A DNA stretch of 13,811 bases, taken from NCBI GenBank assembly GCA_021775195.1, contig JAJFIG010000126.1, positions 1 through 13,811 on the forward strand. Reading direction: 5' to 3'. Of this stretch, positions 1 to 7,516 are shown one piece after another. The position numbers were made by a program, and so were the translations under genes. Every line of letters begins with the position of its first letter. The stretch's first letter is position 1. The notes beneath the pieces were generated by a model, which saw nothing but the letters and a program-made list of their open reading frames with translations, was not told where the DNA came from and ran no database searches. This stretch comes from Rhodospirillales bacterium. Its GTDB lineage: Bacteria; Pseudomonadota; Alphaproteobacteria; Rhodospirillales; 2-02-FULL-58-16.

Positions 1-1213
1 CTCCTTCCTCAGGACGGTAAAGGCGGACATCCGGTTCCCTTTCACAGGGATATTCCGATGCCGGACGCCCGAATTCGATCCACCCGTTCTGTCCTCCATC
101 GCCGATCGCTTCGGGGATCTGCACGTAATAGACCCCGCTCACCCACGCTGCACGGTGCATGTGCGCTTCCTGATGTCCCTGGCTCTCAAGTACTGTGCCC
201 CAGGCATCGATCGTCGTGAGCTGTGGCATATTGGCGAGGTAGGGGTGATCGCGATCATCGGCCAGACCCGCCAGATATTCGGTCACCGCCCGCCAGATCA
301 TTTCCTCGAGGGCTGCCATGGGCCCTTTCGGTTCTACTAGTAGATTTTCCGTCTGTTTTCCGAACCGGGTCGCCTTGTTGGCGGGTTCCGCTGTTAGGGT
401 TGGATGGGCACGCACATGACCGGAGAGTGCTCGATTGAAATCCCCAAGGCCCTCGAAACCCCGAGGAGCGCCAAATTCGAAGCGCCGGACAAAGCGCTCG
501 AAATCGATCAGTACCCCGGCGGCGTCCCTTTGACCGAGTTCATTCAAGGCAATGGCCTTGAAGGCCAGGGCGTCGCGATTGCCGGGATCCGCACCAAGAG
601 CTCCGTCACACGCAATGAGGGCGGCATTGGCGGCGTTGCCTTGCTGCAACCGGGCATTCGCACCGTTGACGTAAGCCGGAGCAAATCCATTACCTAATTT
701 CAATGCATTGTCATACGCCGTGATGGCTTCGTCGAAGCGCCCCATCTGCAGGAACCCGTTCCCCAGGTTATAATGGGCCTCCAGATAGTCAGGCCGGATT
801 TCAATGGCGCGGCTAAAGGCCTCCGCGGCATCCTTTGGGCGCCCGGCTTGCTGCAGGAGAGTTCCGAGATTGTAGTGGGCGTCGGCAAAATCGGGGTCAA
901 GGTTTGTTGCTTTCCTGAGCATGTCGATGCCCAGCTCGACCTGACCGGCTTGCGCCATGATGGTTCCGGCAAGGTATATGACGTCGGCGCGCTCGGGCTT
1001 AACGGCAAGTATTTGCCGGTACAGATCAAGCGCCTCCCCCAAATGGCCAGATTGGTGCAGGGTAACCGCCCGGCGAAGGATGGCGGATACAGGAGCACCG
1101 GCAACTAACGGATCATGGGTTGCACCATCGGTGCTCGGCGGCAAGGACCCGGGTGCAGAGCCGAGGGTTTTTGGCCCCACCTTTCGGTCTCGCCGCCTTT
1201 GTTTGCGATTCAT
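1..1213 (-). CDS. TPR-repeat protein with 2OG-Fe(II) oxygenase-like domain (3' end beyond window)
   Basis: The gene starts at the ATG at 1213-1211 and stays open for 404 codons to the left edge, so its C-terminus is missing. An upstream GGGG lies about 8 nt before the ATG, and an in-frame TGA further upstream (about 1286-1288) leaves no other ATG. Residues about 1-40 are basic and low-complexity (MNRKQRRRDRK). Residues about 44-235 form roughly five TPR-like helical pairs, with repeats such as ADAHYNLGTLLQQAGR and LEAHYNLGNGFLQMGR. Residues about 300-404 match the putative 2OG-Fe(II) oxygenase family (PF13759 type): TTIDAWGTVLESQGH, then HMH (351-353) running into WVSGVYYVQIP, and RLYRPEEG at the edge. 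The family's distal His should lie just outside the window. In this family the HxH leads into the SGVYYV strand and probably contributes an iron ligand. Such TPR-oxygenase fusions are thought to hydroxylate proteins or glycans, but the substrate is unknown. It is divergent from aapJ. Other open frames over 1-1108 are shadows of it. Confidence 0.82.
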   Translation of the reverse strand, partial: MNRKQRRRDRKVGPKTLGSAPGSLPPSTDGATHDPLVAGAPVSAILRRAVTLHQSGHLGEALDLYRQILAVKPERADVIYLAGTIMAQAGQVELGIDMLRKATNLDPDFADAHYNLGTLLQQAGRPKDAAEAFSRAIEIRPDYLEAHYNLGNGFLQMGRFDEAITAYDNALKLGNGFAPAYVNGANARLQQGNAANAALIACDGALGADPGNRDALAFKAIALNELGQRDAAGVLIDFERFVRRFEFGAPRGFEGLGDFNRALSGHVRAHPTLTAEPANKATRFGKQTENLLVEPKGPMAALEEMIWRAVTEYLAGLADDRDHPYLANMPQLTTIDAWGTVLESQGHQEAHMHRAAWVSGVYYVQIPEAIGDGGQNGWIEFGRPASEYPCEREPDVRLYRPEEG

Positions 1214-1454
1214 GGCTGTTACCCCGTCAAAGAACTGACGATCCGGTGTTGAAAATTCCGGAATTTCATAGGCTTGCAGGATCTTTCAACGAGTTATCAT
1301 GGTTCGTCGGTTCAAATTAAATCCGCCTACCAAGTCGTGGGACGAATATTGAGCTCCACCATCAGCATCCACATATTCTTGTCCGATTTTACCCAATTAG
1401 GGCGATCCGGCGGCCAGCGATCAGTTCTCTCCATTCTTAATCCAAAGGCAAATA

Positions 1455-1525
1455 AACGCTTAACGCTTGTAACCATTCGACATCCTATGTTACGGATTCG
1501 CAAGTGCTTCGCGTTAATAAGCGTT
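1455..1525. promoter_or_regulatory. Candidate operator: AACGCTTA inverted pair with tandem repeat
   Basis: AACGCTT occurs twice in tandem at 1455-1461 and 1462-1468. The octamer AACGCTTA (1455-1462) recurs inverted as TAAGCGTT at 1518-1525, and a further GCGTT lies at 1511-1515. The centres of the inverted octamers are 63 bp apart, close to six helical turns. The left copy overlaps the place where a -35 would sit for the TATGTT at 1486-1491. This would suit a dimeric regulator bound at two phased sites controlling aapJQMP, but the regulator is not identified. It does not match the NtrC consensus. Chance repeats in an AT-richer spacer are a real alternative. Confidence 0.3.
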
Positions 1526-1555
1526 CTGCGAGGCGCTGTTACAAAGAAATTTTTT
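1503..1555 (+). promoter_or_regulatory. Leader hairpin and T6 run ahead of aapJ
   Basis: AGTGCTTCGC (1503-1512) pairs with GCGAGGCGCT (1528-1537) over 10 positions, two of them G-U, around a 15-nt loop. The G-U pairs form only in the RNA sense to aapJ. Twelve nt later comes TTTTTT (1550-1555), directly before the Shine-Dalgarno site. The T run is too far from the stem for an ordinary intrinsic terminator. The structure may instead be an attenuator or leader element, or it may stabilise the mRNA. It lies 38-72 nt before the aapJ start and belongs to the leader only if transcription begins upstream of about 1500. Confidence 0.35.
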
Positions 1556-1574
1556 GCTCAGGGAAGGCAGACAC

Positions 1575-2597
1575 ATGAAAAACTCCGTTAGCGTAATTGC
1601 ACTGGCCGCTGCCGCGGTAATGTTCGTCGCGGCGCCAGCCGGCGCGGGCACCTTGGAAGAAGTCCAGAAGAAGGGTTTCGTTCAGTGTGGCGTGAGCCAG
1701 GGTGTTCCGGGATTTTCCAATCCCGATGAAAAAGGAAATTGGACCGGCATCGACGTCGATGTATGCCGTGCCGTGGCCGCGGCTGTACTCGGGGACGCCG
1801 GGAAGGTTAAATTCACGCCGCTGTCGGCCAAGGAACGTTTCACCGCCCTTCAGTCGGGCGAGATCGACGTCCTGTCGCGCAATACAACCTGGACCCTGGT
1901 CCGTGATACCGCGCTCGGCCTGAACTTCGCCGGCGTCAATTATTACGACGGGCAGGGCTTCATGGTCCGCAAGGACCTCGGCATCAAAAGTGCCATGGAA
2001 CTGGCCGGCGCCAGCGTCTGCGTCAACATCGGCACAACCACCGAGCTCAACATGGCGGATTTCTTCCGCGGCAACAGCATGGACTACAAGCCGGTGGTGT
2101 TCGAAAAGGCCGACGAGGTCGTCGCCGCATACGACTCCGGACGGTGCGACGTTTATACCACGGATCAGTCGGCGCTCGCCGCCCAACGGATCAAGCTCAA
2201 AGACCCCAAGGCCCACGTGGTGCTGCCGGAAGTGATCTCGAAGGAACCCCTCGGCCCGGTGGTTCGCCATGGTGACGACCAATGGTTGGATATCGTCAAA
2301 TGGTCGCTCTATGCCATGCTCGAAGCCGAGGAGTACGGGGTTTCCTCCAAGAACGTCGACAAGGTGAAGTCGGGGTCCAAGAATCCCATCCACAAGCGCC
2401 TTCTCGGCGTCGAGGGCGATCTTGGGAAGAACCTGGGATTGGGCAAGGAATGGGCCTACAACATCGTCAAGCAGGTCGGAAACTACGGCGAAAGTTTCGA
2501 CCGCAACGTTGGTCCCAGCACAGCGGTCGGCCTGCCGCGCGGAGTCAACGCGCAGTGGAAGGACGGTGGACTCCAATACGCCATGCCGGTTCGCTGA
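1575..2597 (+). CDS. aapJ: General L-amino acid ABC transporter, periplasmic binding protein AapJ
   Basis: This 340-residue protein binds L-amino acids in the periplasm and delivers them to the AapQM permease. The ATG at 1575 is chosen because AGGGAAGG (1560-1567) precedes it at good spacing and because it opens directly into a Sec signal peptide: MKNSVSV, a hydrophobic AAAAVMF core, and probable cleavage near APAGA|G (residues about 24-25). A longer in-frame reading from 1554 would bury this signal. The mature part starts GTLEEVQKKGFVQCGVSQG and has the family 3 solute-binding signature region GIDVDVCRAVAAAV, then FTALQSGEIDVLSRNTTWT, characteristic of AapJ/BztA. Four cysteines are present (in VQCGV, DVCRA, VCVNI and GRCDV). 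Length agrees with the family (about 340). It is first in the aapJQMP operon and is separated from aapQ by 109 nt that hold a strong hairpin, which would allow more binding protein than permease. Confidence 0.96.
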   Translation: MKNSVSVIALAAAAVMFVAAPAGAGTLEEVQKKGFVQCGVSQGVPGFSNPDEKGNWTGIDVDVCRAVAAAVLGDAGKVKFTPLSAKERFTALQSGEIDVLSRNTTWTLVRDTALGLNFAGVNYYDGQGFMVRKDLGIKSAMELAGASVCVNIGTTTELNMADFFRGNSMDYKPVVFEKADEVVAAYDSGRCDVYTTDQSALAAQRIKLKDPKAHVVLPEVISKEPLGPVVRHGDDQWLDIVKWSLYAMLEAEEYGVSSKNVDKVKSGSKNPIHKRLLGVEGDLGKNLGLGKEWAYNIVKQVGNYGESFDRNVGPSTAVGLPRGVNAQWKDGGLQYAMPVR

Positions 2598-2630
2598 GCC
2601 AACGCATGACGGTTTAGGTTACCAGGATAA

Positions 2631-2665
2631 CGGCGTGTGACTGGCAAGGGACCGGTCACACGCCG
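2631..2665 (+). terminator. aapJ-aapQ intercistronic hairpin (mRNA stabiliser or partial terminator)
   Basis: CGGCGTGTGAC (2631-2641) and GTCACACGCCG (2655-2665) are perfect 11-bp inverted repeats around a 13-nt loop. The following bases (CCTTTCCCC) have only TTT, so full Rho-independent termination is unlikely. Stem-loops at this place, between a binding-protein gene and its permease genes, are known in other ABC operons (the malE-malF gap is the classic case). There they protect the upstream message from 3' exonucleases and reduce downstream expression. That role here is inferred from position and structure. Confidence 0.75.
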
Positions 2666-2706
2666 CCTTTCCCCATCGGCCCCACAATAAAAAATGGGAG
2701 GCGTCC

Positions 2707-3897
2707 GTGGCCGAGGAAACGAAACAGGCACCACCGCCTGCAAGACCGCCAATTTGGAATGACCCCGTATACCGGGCCTTGTTCTTCCAGGTACTCGTTC
2801 TGGGCGGGGTCATCCTGGGCGGTGCTTATCTGGTCAACAACACCCTTGCCAACCTGGAACGACAGGGCATCGCATCGGGGTTCGGTTTCCTTGAGCGCAC
2901 CGCCGGCTTCAGCATCTCCATGACTTTGATCGAATACTCGGAGGAGATGAGTTACGGCCGCGCGTTTTTCGTCTCGCTCGTCAACACGGTTCTTGTCTCC
3001 CTGGTCGGGATTGTCTTGGCAACGATCCTTGGATTTATCGTCGGCATCGCACGCCTATCCAGCAACTGGCTGCTTGCCAGGATGGCCGCCGTCTACATCG
3101 AGGTCCTGAGAAACATTCCACTGCTTTTGCAGATTTTCTTCTGGTACTTTGCCGTCCTTCGGAATTTGCCCAGTCCCCGGCAGAGTGTAGAGGTCTTTGA
3201 TTCCTTTTTCCTCAACAAGAGGGGCCTGTTTTCGCCGGCCCCGGTCTTCGAACCGGGATTTTGGCTCATCCCGACGGCGTTCGCCGTTGGCGTCGTGGCG
3301 GTGATATTCCTCGCCCGCTGGGCGCGCAAACGCCGTGACGCGACCGGCCAGCCGTTCCATACCGTTTACGTTTCTCTCGGCGTTTTGATTGCCTTGCCAT
3401 TCCTGGCCGCCATTGTTACCGGCTTCCCCATGACGTGGGAATACCCCGTTCTGAAGGGCTTCAACTTCAAGGGTGGCTCCGAGTTGATCCCCGAGTTCGT
3501 GGCTCTCGTTTTTGCTCTTGCCTTGTATACGGCGACGTTCATCGCCGAAATCGTTCGCGCCGGGATCATGGCCGTCAGTCACGGCCAGACCGAGGCCTCT
3601 TACGCCCTGGGTTTGAGACCCGGCCCGACCCTTCGCCTGGTGGTCATTCCCCAGGCGCTCCGGGTCATCATCCCGCCCTTGACCAGCCAGTATCTGAACC
3701 TGACCAAGAACTCGTCCCTGGCGGCCGCCATTGCGTACCCGGACGTTGTACTGGTCTTCGCCGGAACCGCACTGATGCAGACCGGCCAGGCCGTCGAGAT
3801 CATCGCCATTACCATGGCCGTCTACCTGACGATCAGCCTCCTGATCTCGGCGTTCATGAACTGGTACAACGAGAAAATGGCGCTGGTGGAGCGTTAG
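2707..3897 (+). CDS. aapQ: General L-amino acid ABC transporter, permease AapQ
   Basis: This 396-residue inner-membrane subunit pairs with AapM to form the translocation channel. The start is GTG at 2707, with GGGAGG at 2697-2702 just upstream. No better ATG precedes the conserved N-terminus (PPIWNDPVYRALFFQ). The first membrane helix is about residues 24-42. A long periplasmic segment (about 43-85) follows, typical of AapQ/BztB and absent from the short HisM-type permeases. SLVNTVLVSLVGIVLATILG (90-109) begins the core permease domain. The cytoplasmic EAA loop that contacts the ATPase is about 296-325: EASYALGL followed by VIPQALRVIIPP. Further helices lie around 187-204, 219-238, 262-285 and 362-382. 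It ends TAG at 3895-3897, only 3 nt before aapM. Confidence 0.95.
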   Translation: MAEETKQAPPPARPPIWNDPVYRALFFQVLVLGGVILGGAYLVNNTLANLERQGIASGFGFLERTAGFSISMTLIEYSEEMSYGRAFFVSLVNTVLVSLVGIVLATILGFIVGIARLSSNWLLARMAAVYIEVLRNIPLLLQIFFWYFAVLRNLPSPRQSVEVFDSFFLNKRGLFSPAPVFEPGFWLIPTAFAVGVVAVIFLARWARKRRDATGQPFHTVYVSLGVLIALPFLAAIVTGFPMTWEYPVLKGFNFKGGSELIPEFVALVFALALYTATFIAEIVRAGIMAVSHGQTEASYALGLRPGPTLRLVVIPQALRVIIPPLTSQYLNLTKNSSLAAAIAYPDVVLVFAGTALMQTGQAVEIIAITMAVYLTISLLISAFMNWYNEKMALVER

Positions 3898-3900
3898 ACC

Positions 3901-5010
3901 ATGGCAGACATGCAACAGGCTTACGAACCGGGAACCCATCCCGACCTGCCGCCGCCACGTTCAACCGTCGGCGTCGTTGGGTGGCTGCGGCAGAATCTGT
4001 TTTCGAGCCCCTTTAACTGGGCAATGACGTTCTTCTCCATTTACGTCGTTTACATCATCGTTCCGCCTATCCTGTCCTGGACGCTCATTGACGCCGACTG
4101 GGTCGGAAAAACCCGCGACGACTGCAGCCGTGTGGGGGCCTGCTGGGTCTTCATCGGGGTTTGGTTCAAGCAGTTGATGTACGGACGGTATCCGGATACC
4201 GAGCTCTGGCGCATCAATCTTGCCTACGTCATTCTTGGCGTCTCCCTGACAGCCCTTTTGGTGCCCCGGTTCCCTTGGAAGCATTGGGTCGGTGTATTTC
4301 TGCTCTTTGTTTTTCCGATCATTGCCTTTTACCTGTTCGTCGGTGACGCCTTCGGTCTTCCGCTGGTCGAAACCCCTCTCTGGGGCGGCCTGTTCCTGAC
4401 CCTCGTCATCGCCATCGTCGGCATCGTCGCCTCGCTCCCCATCGGCATTGTTCTGGCCCTTGGCCGAAGATCCTCCATGCCCGTCGTCAGGGCCATCTGC
4501 GTCTGTTTCATCGAGTTGTGGCGCGGTGTTCCCCTGATCACGGTCCTGTTCATGTCATCGGTGATGTTCCCGTTGTTCATGCCCGAGGGGGTCAATTTCG
4601 ATAAACTCGTCCGCGCCCTGGTCGGGGTCATGCTGTTTTCGTCGGCCTATATGGCCGAGGTCGTGCGTGGTGGCCTGCAGGCAATTCCCAAGGGCCAGTA
4701 CGAAGGCGCCCAGGCGCTTGGGCTGAGCTACTGGAAGATGATGGCGCTGATCATTATGCCCCAGGCGCTCAAGCTGGTGATCCCGGGCATCGTCAACACT
4801 TTCATCGGGTTGTTCAAGGACACCACCCTGGTGCTGATCATCGGATTGTTCGATTTCCTGGGGATGGCACAGCTTTCCGCCACCAACCAGAACTGGCTGG
4901 GATTCGCGGTCGAGGGGTATGTCTTCGTCGCCTTCGGTTTCTGGATATTCTGTTTCAGCATGTCCCGCTACAGCCAGCACCTCGAGAAAAAACTGCACAC
5001 TGGTCATTAG
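3901..5010 (+). CDS. aapM: General L-amino acid ABC transporter, permease AapM
   Basis: This is a 369-residue inner-membrane permease, partner of AapQ. The ATG at 3901 follows the aapQ stop by 3 nt. Its Shine-Dalgarno site GGTGGAG (3885-3891) lies inside the end of aapQ, so translation is probably coupled. An N-terminal cytoplasmic stretch (1-35) precedes a first helix at about 40-60. A periplasmic loop follows with two cysteines, C75 and C81, about six residues apart ([10 protein letters not shown]). Helices at about 107-121 and 128-147 come next. The binding-protein-dependent transport domain begins near [19 protein letters not shown] (164-182). The EAA loop is about 268-297: [11 protein letters not shown] then [11 protein letters not shown]. 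The C-terminus is [11 protein letters not shown], as usual for AapM/BztC. Length is in the family range. Confidence 0.95.
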   Translation: MADMQQAYEPGTHPDLPPPRSTVGVVGWLRQNLFSSPFNWAMTFFSIYVVYIIVPPILSWTLIDADWVGKTRDDCSRVGACWVFIGVWFKQLMYGRYPDTELWRINLAYVILGVSLTALLVPRFPWKHWVGVFLLFVFPIIAFYLFVGDAFGLPLVETPLWGGLFLTLVIAIVGIVASLPIGIVLALGRRSSMPVVRAICVCFIELWRGVPLITVLFMSSVMFPLFMPEGVNFDKLVRALVGVMLFSSAYMAEVVRGGLQAIPKGQYEGAQALGLSYWKMMALIIMPQALKLVIPGIVNTFIGLFKDTTLVLIIGLFDFLGMAQLSATNQNWLGFAVEGYVFVAFGFWIFCFSMSRYSQHLEKKLHTGH

Positions 5011-5051
5011 ATCGAAACGAGGTTGTCCGGATCCCGGCGACCAAGGAGGAA

Positions 5052-5852
5052 ATGATGTCTGAGGAAGTTTCGGAGATTGAACTGCGGGTTCCGCAGAGGG
5101 AAATGACCGTCTCCGAAGAGGTCATGATCCAGATGGTCGGGGTCCACAAGTGGTACGGCGAGTTTCACGTTCTCAAGGACATCAATCTAACCGTCAACAA
5201 GGGCGAGCGCATCGTCATCTGCGGCCCTTCCGGATCGGGAAAATCGACGCTGATCCGCTGCATCAACCGTCTCGAGGAACACCAGCAGGGCCAGATCATC
5301 GTCGACAATAATGAGCTGACCGGCGACCTCAAGCAGATTGACTCTATCCGCCGCGAGGTCGGGATGGTGTTCCAGCACTTCAATTTGTTCCCGCATCTGA
5401 GCGTTCTCGACAACCTCACCCTGGCCCCCATCTGGGTGCGCAATACACCCCGTGGCGACGCCGAGGAGGCCGCCATGAAGTACCTGGAGCGGGTCAAGAT
5501 CCCCGAGCAGGCGAGCAAGTACCCGGGGCAGCTTTCCGGTGGTCAGCAGCAGCGCGTCGCCATTGCCCGTTCGCTCTGCATGAACCCGAAGATCATGCTC
5601 TTCGACGAACCGACGTCGGCCCTCGACCCGGAAATGATCAAGGAGGTGCTGGACGTCATGGTCGACCTTGCCGAGGAAGGAATGACCATGATTTGCGTCA
5701 CCCACGAGATGGGTTTTGCAAAGACGGTTGCCAACCGGGTTATCTTCATGGACGTCGGTCAAATCATCGAAGAAAACGAACCCCACGAATTCTTCAACAA
5801 TCCGCAAAACGACCGCACGCAACTATTCCTGAGCCAGATTCTCGCCCATTAG
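5052..5852 (+). CDS. aapP: General L-amino acid ABC transporter, ATP-binding protein AapP
   Basis: This is the 266-residue cytoplasmic ATPase that drives AapQM. Its motifs are: Walker [10 protein letters not shown] (58-66), Q-loop Q108 in [14 protein letters not shown] signature LSGGQ (161-165), Walker B IMLFDEP (181-187), D-loop SALD and H-loop H218 in VTHEM. The [13 protein letters not shown] and [16 protein letters not shown] segments are typical of polar-amino-acid ATPases (GlnQ/HisP class). Two consecutive ATGs follow AAGGAGGA (5043-5050). The second ATG (5055) is better spaced, so the true protein may lack the first Met. Residues 1-24 are an acidic N-terminal extension, and conserved sequence begins about [12 protein letters not shown] (25 on). 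The gap to aapM is 41 nt. The stop is only 6 nt from the facing gene, and no clear terminator is visible. Confidence 0.96.
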   Translation: MMSEEVSEIELRVPQREMTVSEEVMIQMVGVHKWYGEFHVLKDINLTVNKGERIVICGPSGSGKSTLIRCINRLEEHQQGQIIVDNNELTGDLKQIDSIRREVGMVFQHFNLFPHLSVLDNLTLAPIWVRNTPRGDAEEAAMKYLERVKIPEQASKYPGQLSGGQQQRVAIARSLCMNPKIMLFDEPTSALDPEMIKEVLDVMVDLAEEGMTMICVTHEMGFAKTVANRVIFMDVGQIIEENEPHEFFNNPQNDRTQLFLSQILAH

Positions 5853-5858
5853 AACGGG

Positions 5859-6962
5859 TTATGCTGCCCGGGCAAGGAAGTCGGCCACGGGCGTGAAGGG
5901 CCGGTCCTGAAAACGTCCGGTCTCGGCGAGAATGAGTTCGCCGCCGGCGCACGTCAGGCCCCGGGCCAGCCAGAGCTCCCGCCGGCAGGCCTCAATCGGG
6001 CCCACCTCGGCGATCAGCCCGACAAACGGCAGGATCGCCCGCGCATACCCCGCCGACGCCGCAATCGGCACGGCACCGGGGATATTATCGACGCAGAAAT
6101 GACGAATGCCGCTTTCGGTATAGACCGGATCGCTCCAGGAGGTCGGCCGCGTCGTCTCGATCGCACCGGCGGTATCACATGAGATATCTGCGATCACTGC
6201 CGTCGGCTTCATGTTGCCCAGCATGGTCCGGTCGACCAAGTGGTCTTCGCGATCCTTGGGCCACAGGACGCAGTTGATTACGAGGTCGGCTTCGGGCAGA
6301 TGGGAGGGCAGGGCGGCGATGTCCTCGGTGATGAAATCGCTGCCCGCCCATTCGAGTTCGGTGTGGAACCGCGCCCCCTTGTTGACGTCGAACCCGACTA
6401 CCGAAACGCCGAGGCGGAGCAGAGTCCTGAGCGCACCCCTGCCGACGCCGCCCAGTCCAATCACCAGAGCCTTCAGGGGCGTCGAGCCGTAATGGGGTAT
6501 GAAGTGCCGTCCGGAACCGCCGTGTGGCGCCAGGCAAAGCCGGATACCTTCGAACGCACCAACCTCGCCGGCAAGAGGGCAGTTGGGCGAGCCGCTGGCG
6601 TGAGTGTCCTCGGCCGAGATGCCGACCAGTCCCGCCTCCAGCATCTTGTCGGTGAGCTCCCGGTTCAACGCCGAATGGATGTTGGTGAACAGGATGTGTT
6701 CGGATCGCAGAAATCCATATTCGGACGGCAGGATTTCCTTGACCTTGACGATGAGTTCGCTGTCGGCGAACACTTCGGAAGCATTCGCCGCGACCCTGGC
6801 GCCGGTGTCCGCGTATTCCAAGTCCGTTGCACCGGACAAGGCACCGGCACCGCTTTCGACCCGAACCACGTGACCGGCTGCCACCAGCGTCTCGACTTGG
6901 GCCGGAAGCAAGGCGACCCGGCCTTCCTGGGGTTTGATTTCGCGGGGCACGCCGATATCCAT
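5859..6962 (-). CDS. Alanine dehydrogenase/pyridine nucleotide transhydrogenase-family enzyme
   Basis: This 367-residue protein covers the AlaDh/PNT N- and C-terminal domains (bacterial Ald is about 370). In the N-terminal part, DIGVPREIKPQEGRVALLP holds Arg15, IVKVKE holds Lys75 and LFTNIH holds His96. These fall at the numbers of the substrate and catalytic residues of mycobacterial alanine dehydrogenase. The Rossmann loop is GLGGVG (169-174), with Asp192 at the end of the next strand, which favours NAD(H). VIADISCDTAG carries Asp263, equivalent to catalytic Asp270 of Ald, followed by ETTRPTSWSDPVY and FCVDNIPGAVP, both strongly Ald-like. The region normally reading APMSEVAGR is instead NCPLAGEVGAFEG (127-139), so substrate or oligomer contacts may differ. 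NAD-dependent oxidative deamination of alanine is the first guess; another amino-acid or opine-type dehydrogenase is possible. Its ATG overlaps the upstream GNAT stop as TAATG, with GGAGA upstream. It is the last gene of the operon. Confidence 0.78.
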   Translation of the reverse strand: MDIGVPREIKPQEGRVALLPAQVETLVAAGHVVRVESGAGALSGATDLEYADTGARVAANASEVFADSELIVKVKEILPSEYGFLRSEHILFTNIHSALNRELTDKMLEAGLVGISAEDTHASGSPNCPLAGEVGAFEGIRLCLAPHGGSGRHFIPHYGSTPLKALVIGLGGVGRGALRTLLRLGVSVVGFDVNKGARFHTELEWAGSDFITEDIAALPSHLPEADLVINCVLWPKDREDHLVDRTMLGNMKPTAVIADISCDTAGAIETTRPTSWSDPVYTESGIRHFCVDNIPGAVPIAASAGYARAILPFVGLIAEVGPIEACRRELWLARGLTCAGGELILAETGRFQDRPFTPVADFLARAA

Positions 6963-7516
6963 TAGCTGTCTCCGGATGTTGTAGCGGTTGTTTTGGGATC
7001 ATCGATGACGATGGTCTCCTGTTTGTACGGGACAAAACCGGCGCGCTGGTAAAGCCCCAACGCCCGCGGATGATCCAGGTCACAGGTGTGTACCCAGAGG
7101 CGTCCCGGATTTCGCGTCCACGCCTGATCCACCGCCCAGCCAAGCAGGTAGCGCCCCAGCCCGCGGCCGATGAACCCGGGCATCAAACCGAAGTAAGCCA
7201 ACTCGATATCGGGCATCTGGCGCATGTCTAGTTCACTGTACCCAGCCGGCACGCCGCCGACATAGAGGACATAAATCTCGACCGCCGGATCCTGGACAAT
7301 GGCACCCAGGTCCTCGTCGTCGAGCAGCAGGCGTTCATACCACAGCCACGGGCCGCCGACGGCGCCGTAGAGGTAACGGTAATACTCGACCGGTGGCATT
7401 TCAGCACGCAGCATGGCCAACTTGACTGCCGGTCTCGGCGGCGCCGGGGTGGTCGGCTGTGCGGTCATTTCCAGATAGGTGACCACGGTCTCTATTTTCC
7501 CCGGAGGCACGGTCAT
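6962..7516 (-). CDS. GNAT-family N-acetyltransferase
   Basis: This 184-residue protein has a GNAT fold that would transfer acetyl from acetyl-CoA to an amine; the substrate is unknown. The N-terminus (KIETVVTYLEMTAQPT, then a Pro-rich stretch and VEYYRYLYGAVGGPWLWYERL) is typical of a GNAT group I know from alphaproteobacteria. Strands EIYVLYVGGVPAGYSELD (80-97) and IELAYFGLMP (104-113) lead into the acetyl-CoA pyrophosphate loop GFIGRGLG (114-121). LWVHTCDLDHPRALGLYQRAGFVPY (140-164) forms the last core motifs. The C-terminal tail (TTATTSGDS) is low-complexity. The ATG abuts the previous stop (TAA then ATG with no gap), with GGAAAG about 8 nt upstream inside the preceding gene. The stop overlaps the next start. 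Both arrangements imply translational coupling. Confidence 0.88.
   Translation of the reverse strand: MTVPPGKIETVVTYLEMTAQPTTPAPPRPAVKLAMLRAEMPPVEYYRYLYGAVGGPWLWYERLLLDDEDLGAIVQDPAVEIYVLYVGGVPAGYSELDMRQMPDIELAYFGLMPGFIGRGLGRYLLGWAVDQAWTRNPGRLWVHTCDLDHPRALGLYQRAGFVPYKQETIVIDDPKTTATTSGDS

Larger units (their letters stand above)
1214..1574. other. Gene-free divergent intergenic region upstream of aapJ
   Basis: These 361 bases separate two divergent start codons and contain no convincing coding sequence. Base composition is visibly more AT-rich than the flanking genes, especially from about 1320 to 1560. The right third holds a tandem AACGCTT repeat, an inverted copy of AACGCTTA, a leader hairpin and a T6 run (listed separately). 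I looked for a sigma-54 site (GG-N10-GC) ahead of aapJ: the TTGC at 1554-1557 has AA, not GG, at the needed position. A sigma-70 promoter could not be fixed. TATGTT at 1486-1491 is the best -10-like hexamer, but the bases 17 nt before it (ACGCTT) are a poor -35. Confidence 0.7.

Noticed and set aside
700..1104. 134-codon minus-strand frame overlapping the TPR gene
   Set aside because: It is the wrong frame: the neighbouring minus-strand frame encodes clear TPR repeats and continues into an oxygenase-like domain.
1554..1574. Upstream in-frame start adding seven residues to AapJ
   Set aside because: The ATG at 1575 has the better ribosome site and starts exactly at the signal peptide.
1538..1574. 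Sigma-54 promoter ahead of aapJ
   Set aside because: TTGC at 1554 lacks the GG twelve bases upstream, and the site would overlap the ribosome site.
1539..2576. Long antisense open frame (345 codons) opposite aapJ
   Set aside because: aapJ on the plus strand has a signal peptide, ribosome site and full family match. The antisense product resembles no family and is a by-product of GC-rich third positions.
3055..3939. Antisense open frame of about 294 codons opposite aapQ
   Set aside because: Composition (Gly/Asp/Arg/Gln rich, hydrophilic) mirrors a membrane-protein gene read backwards. There is no domain.
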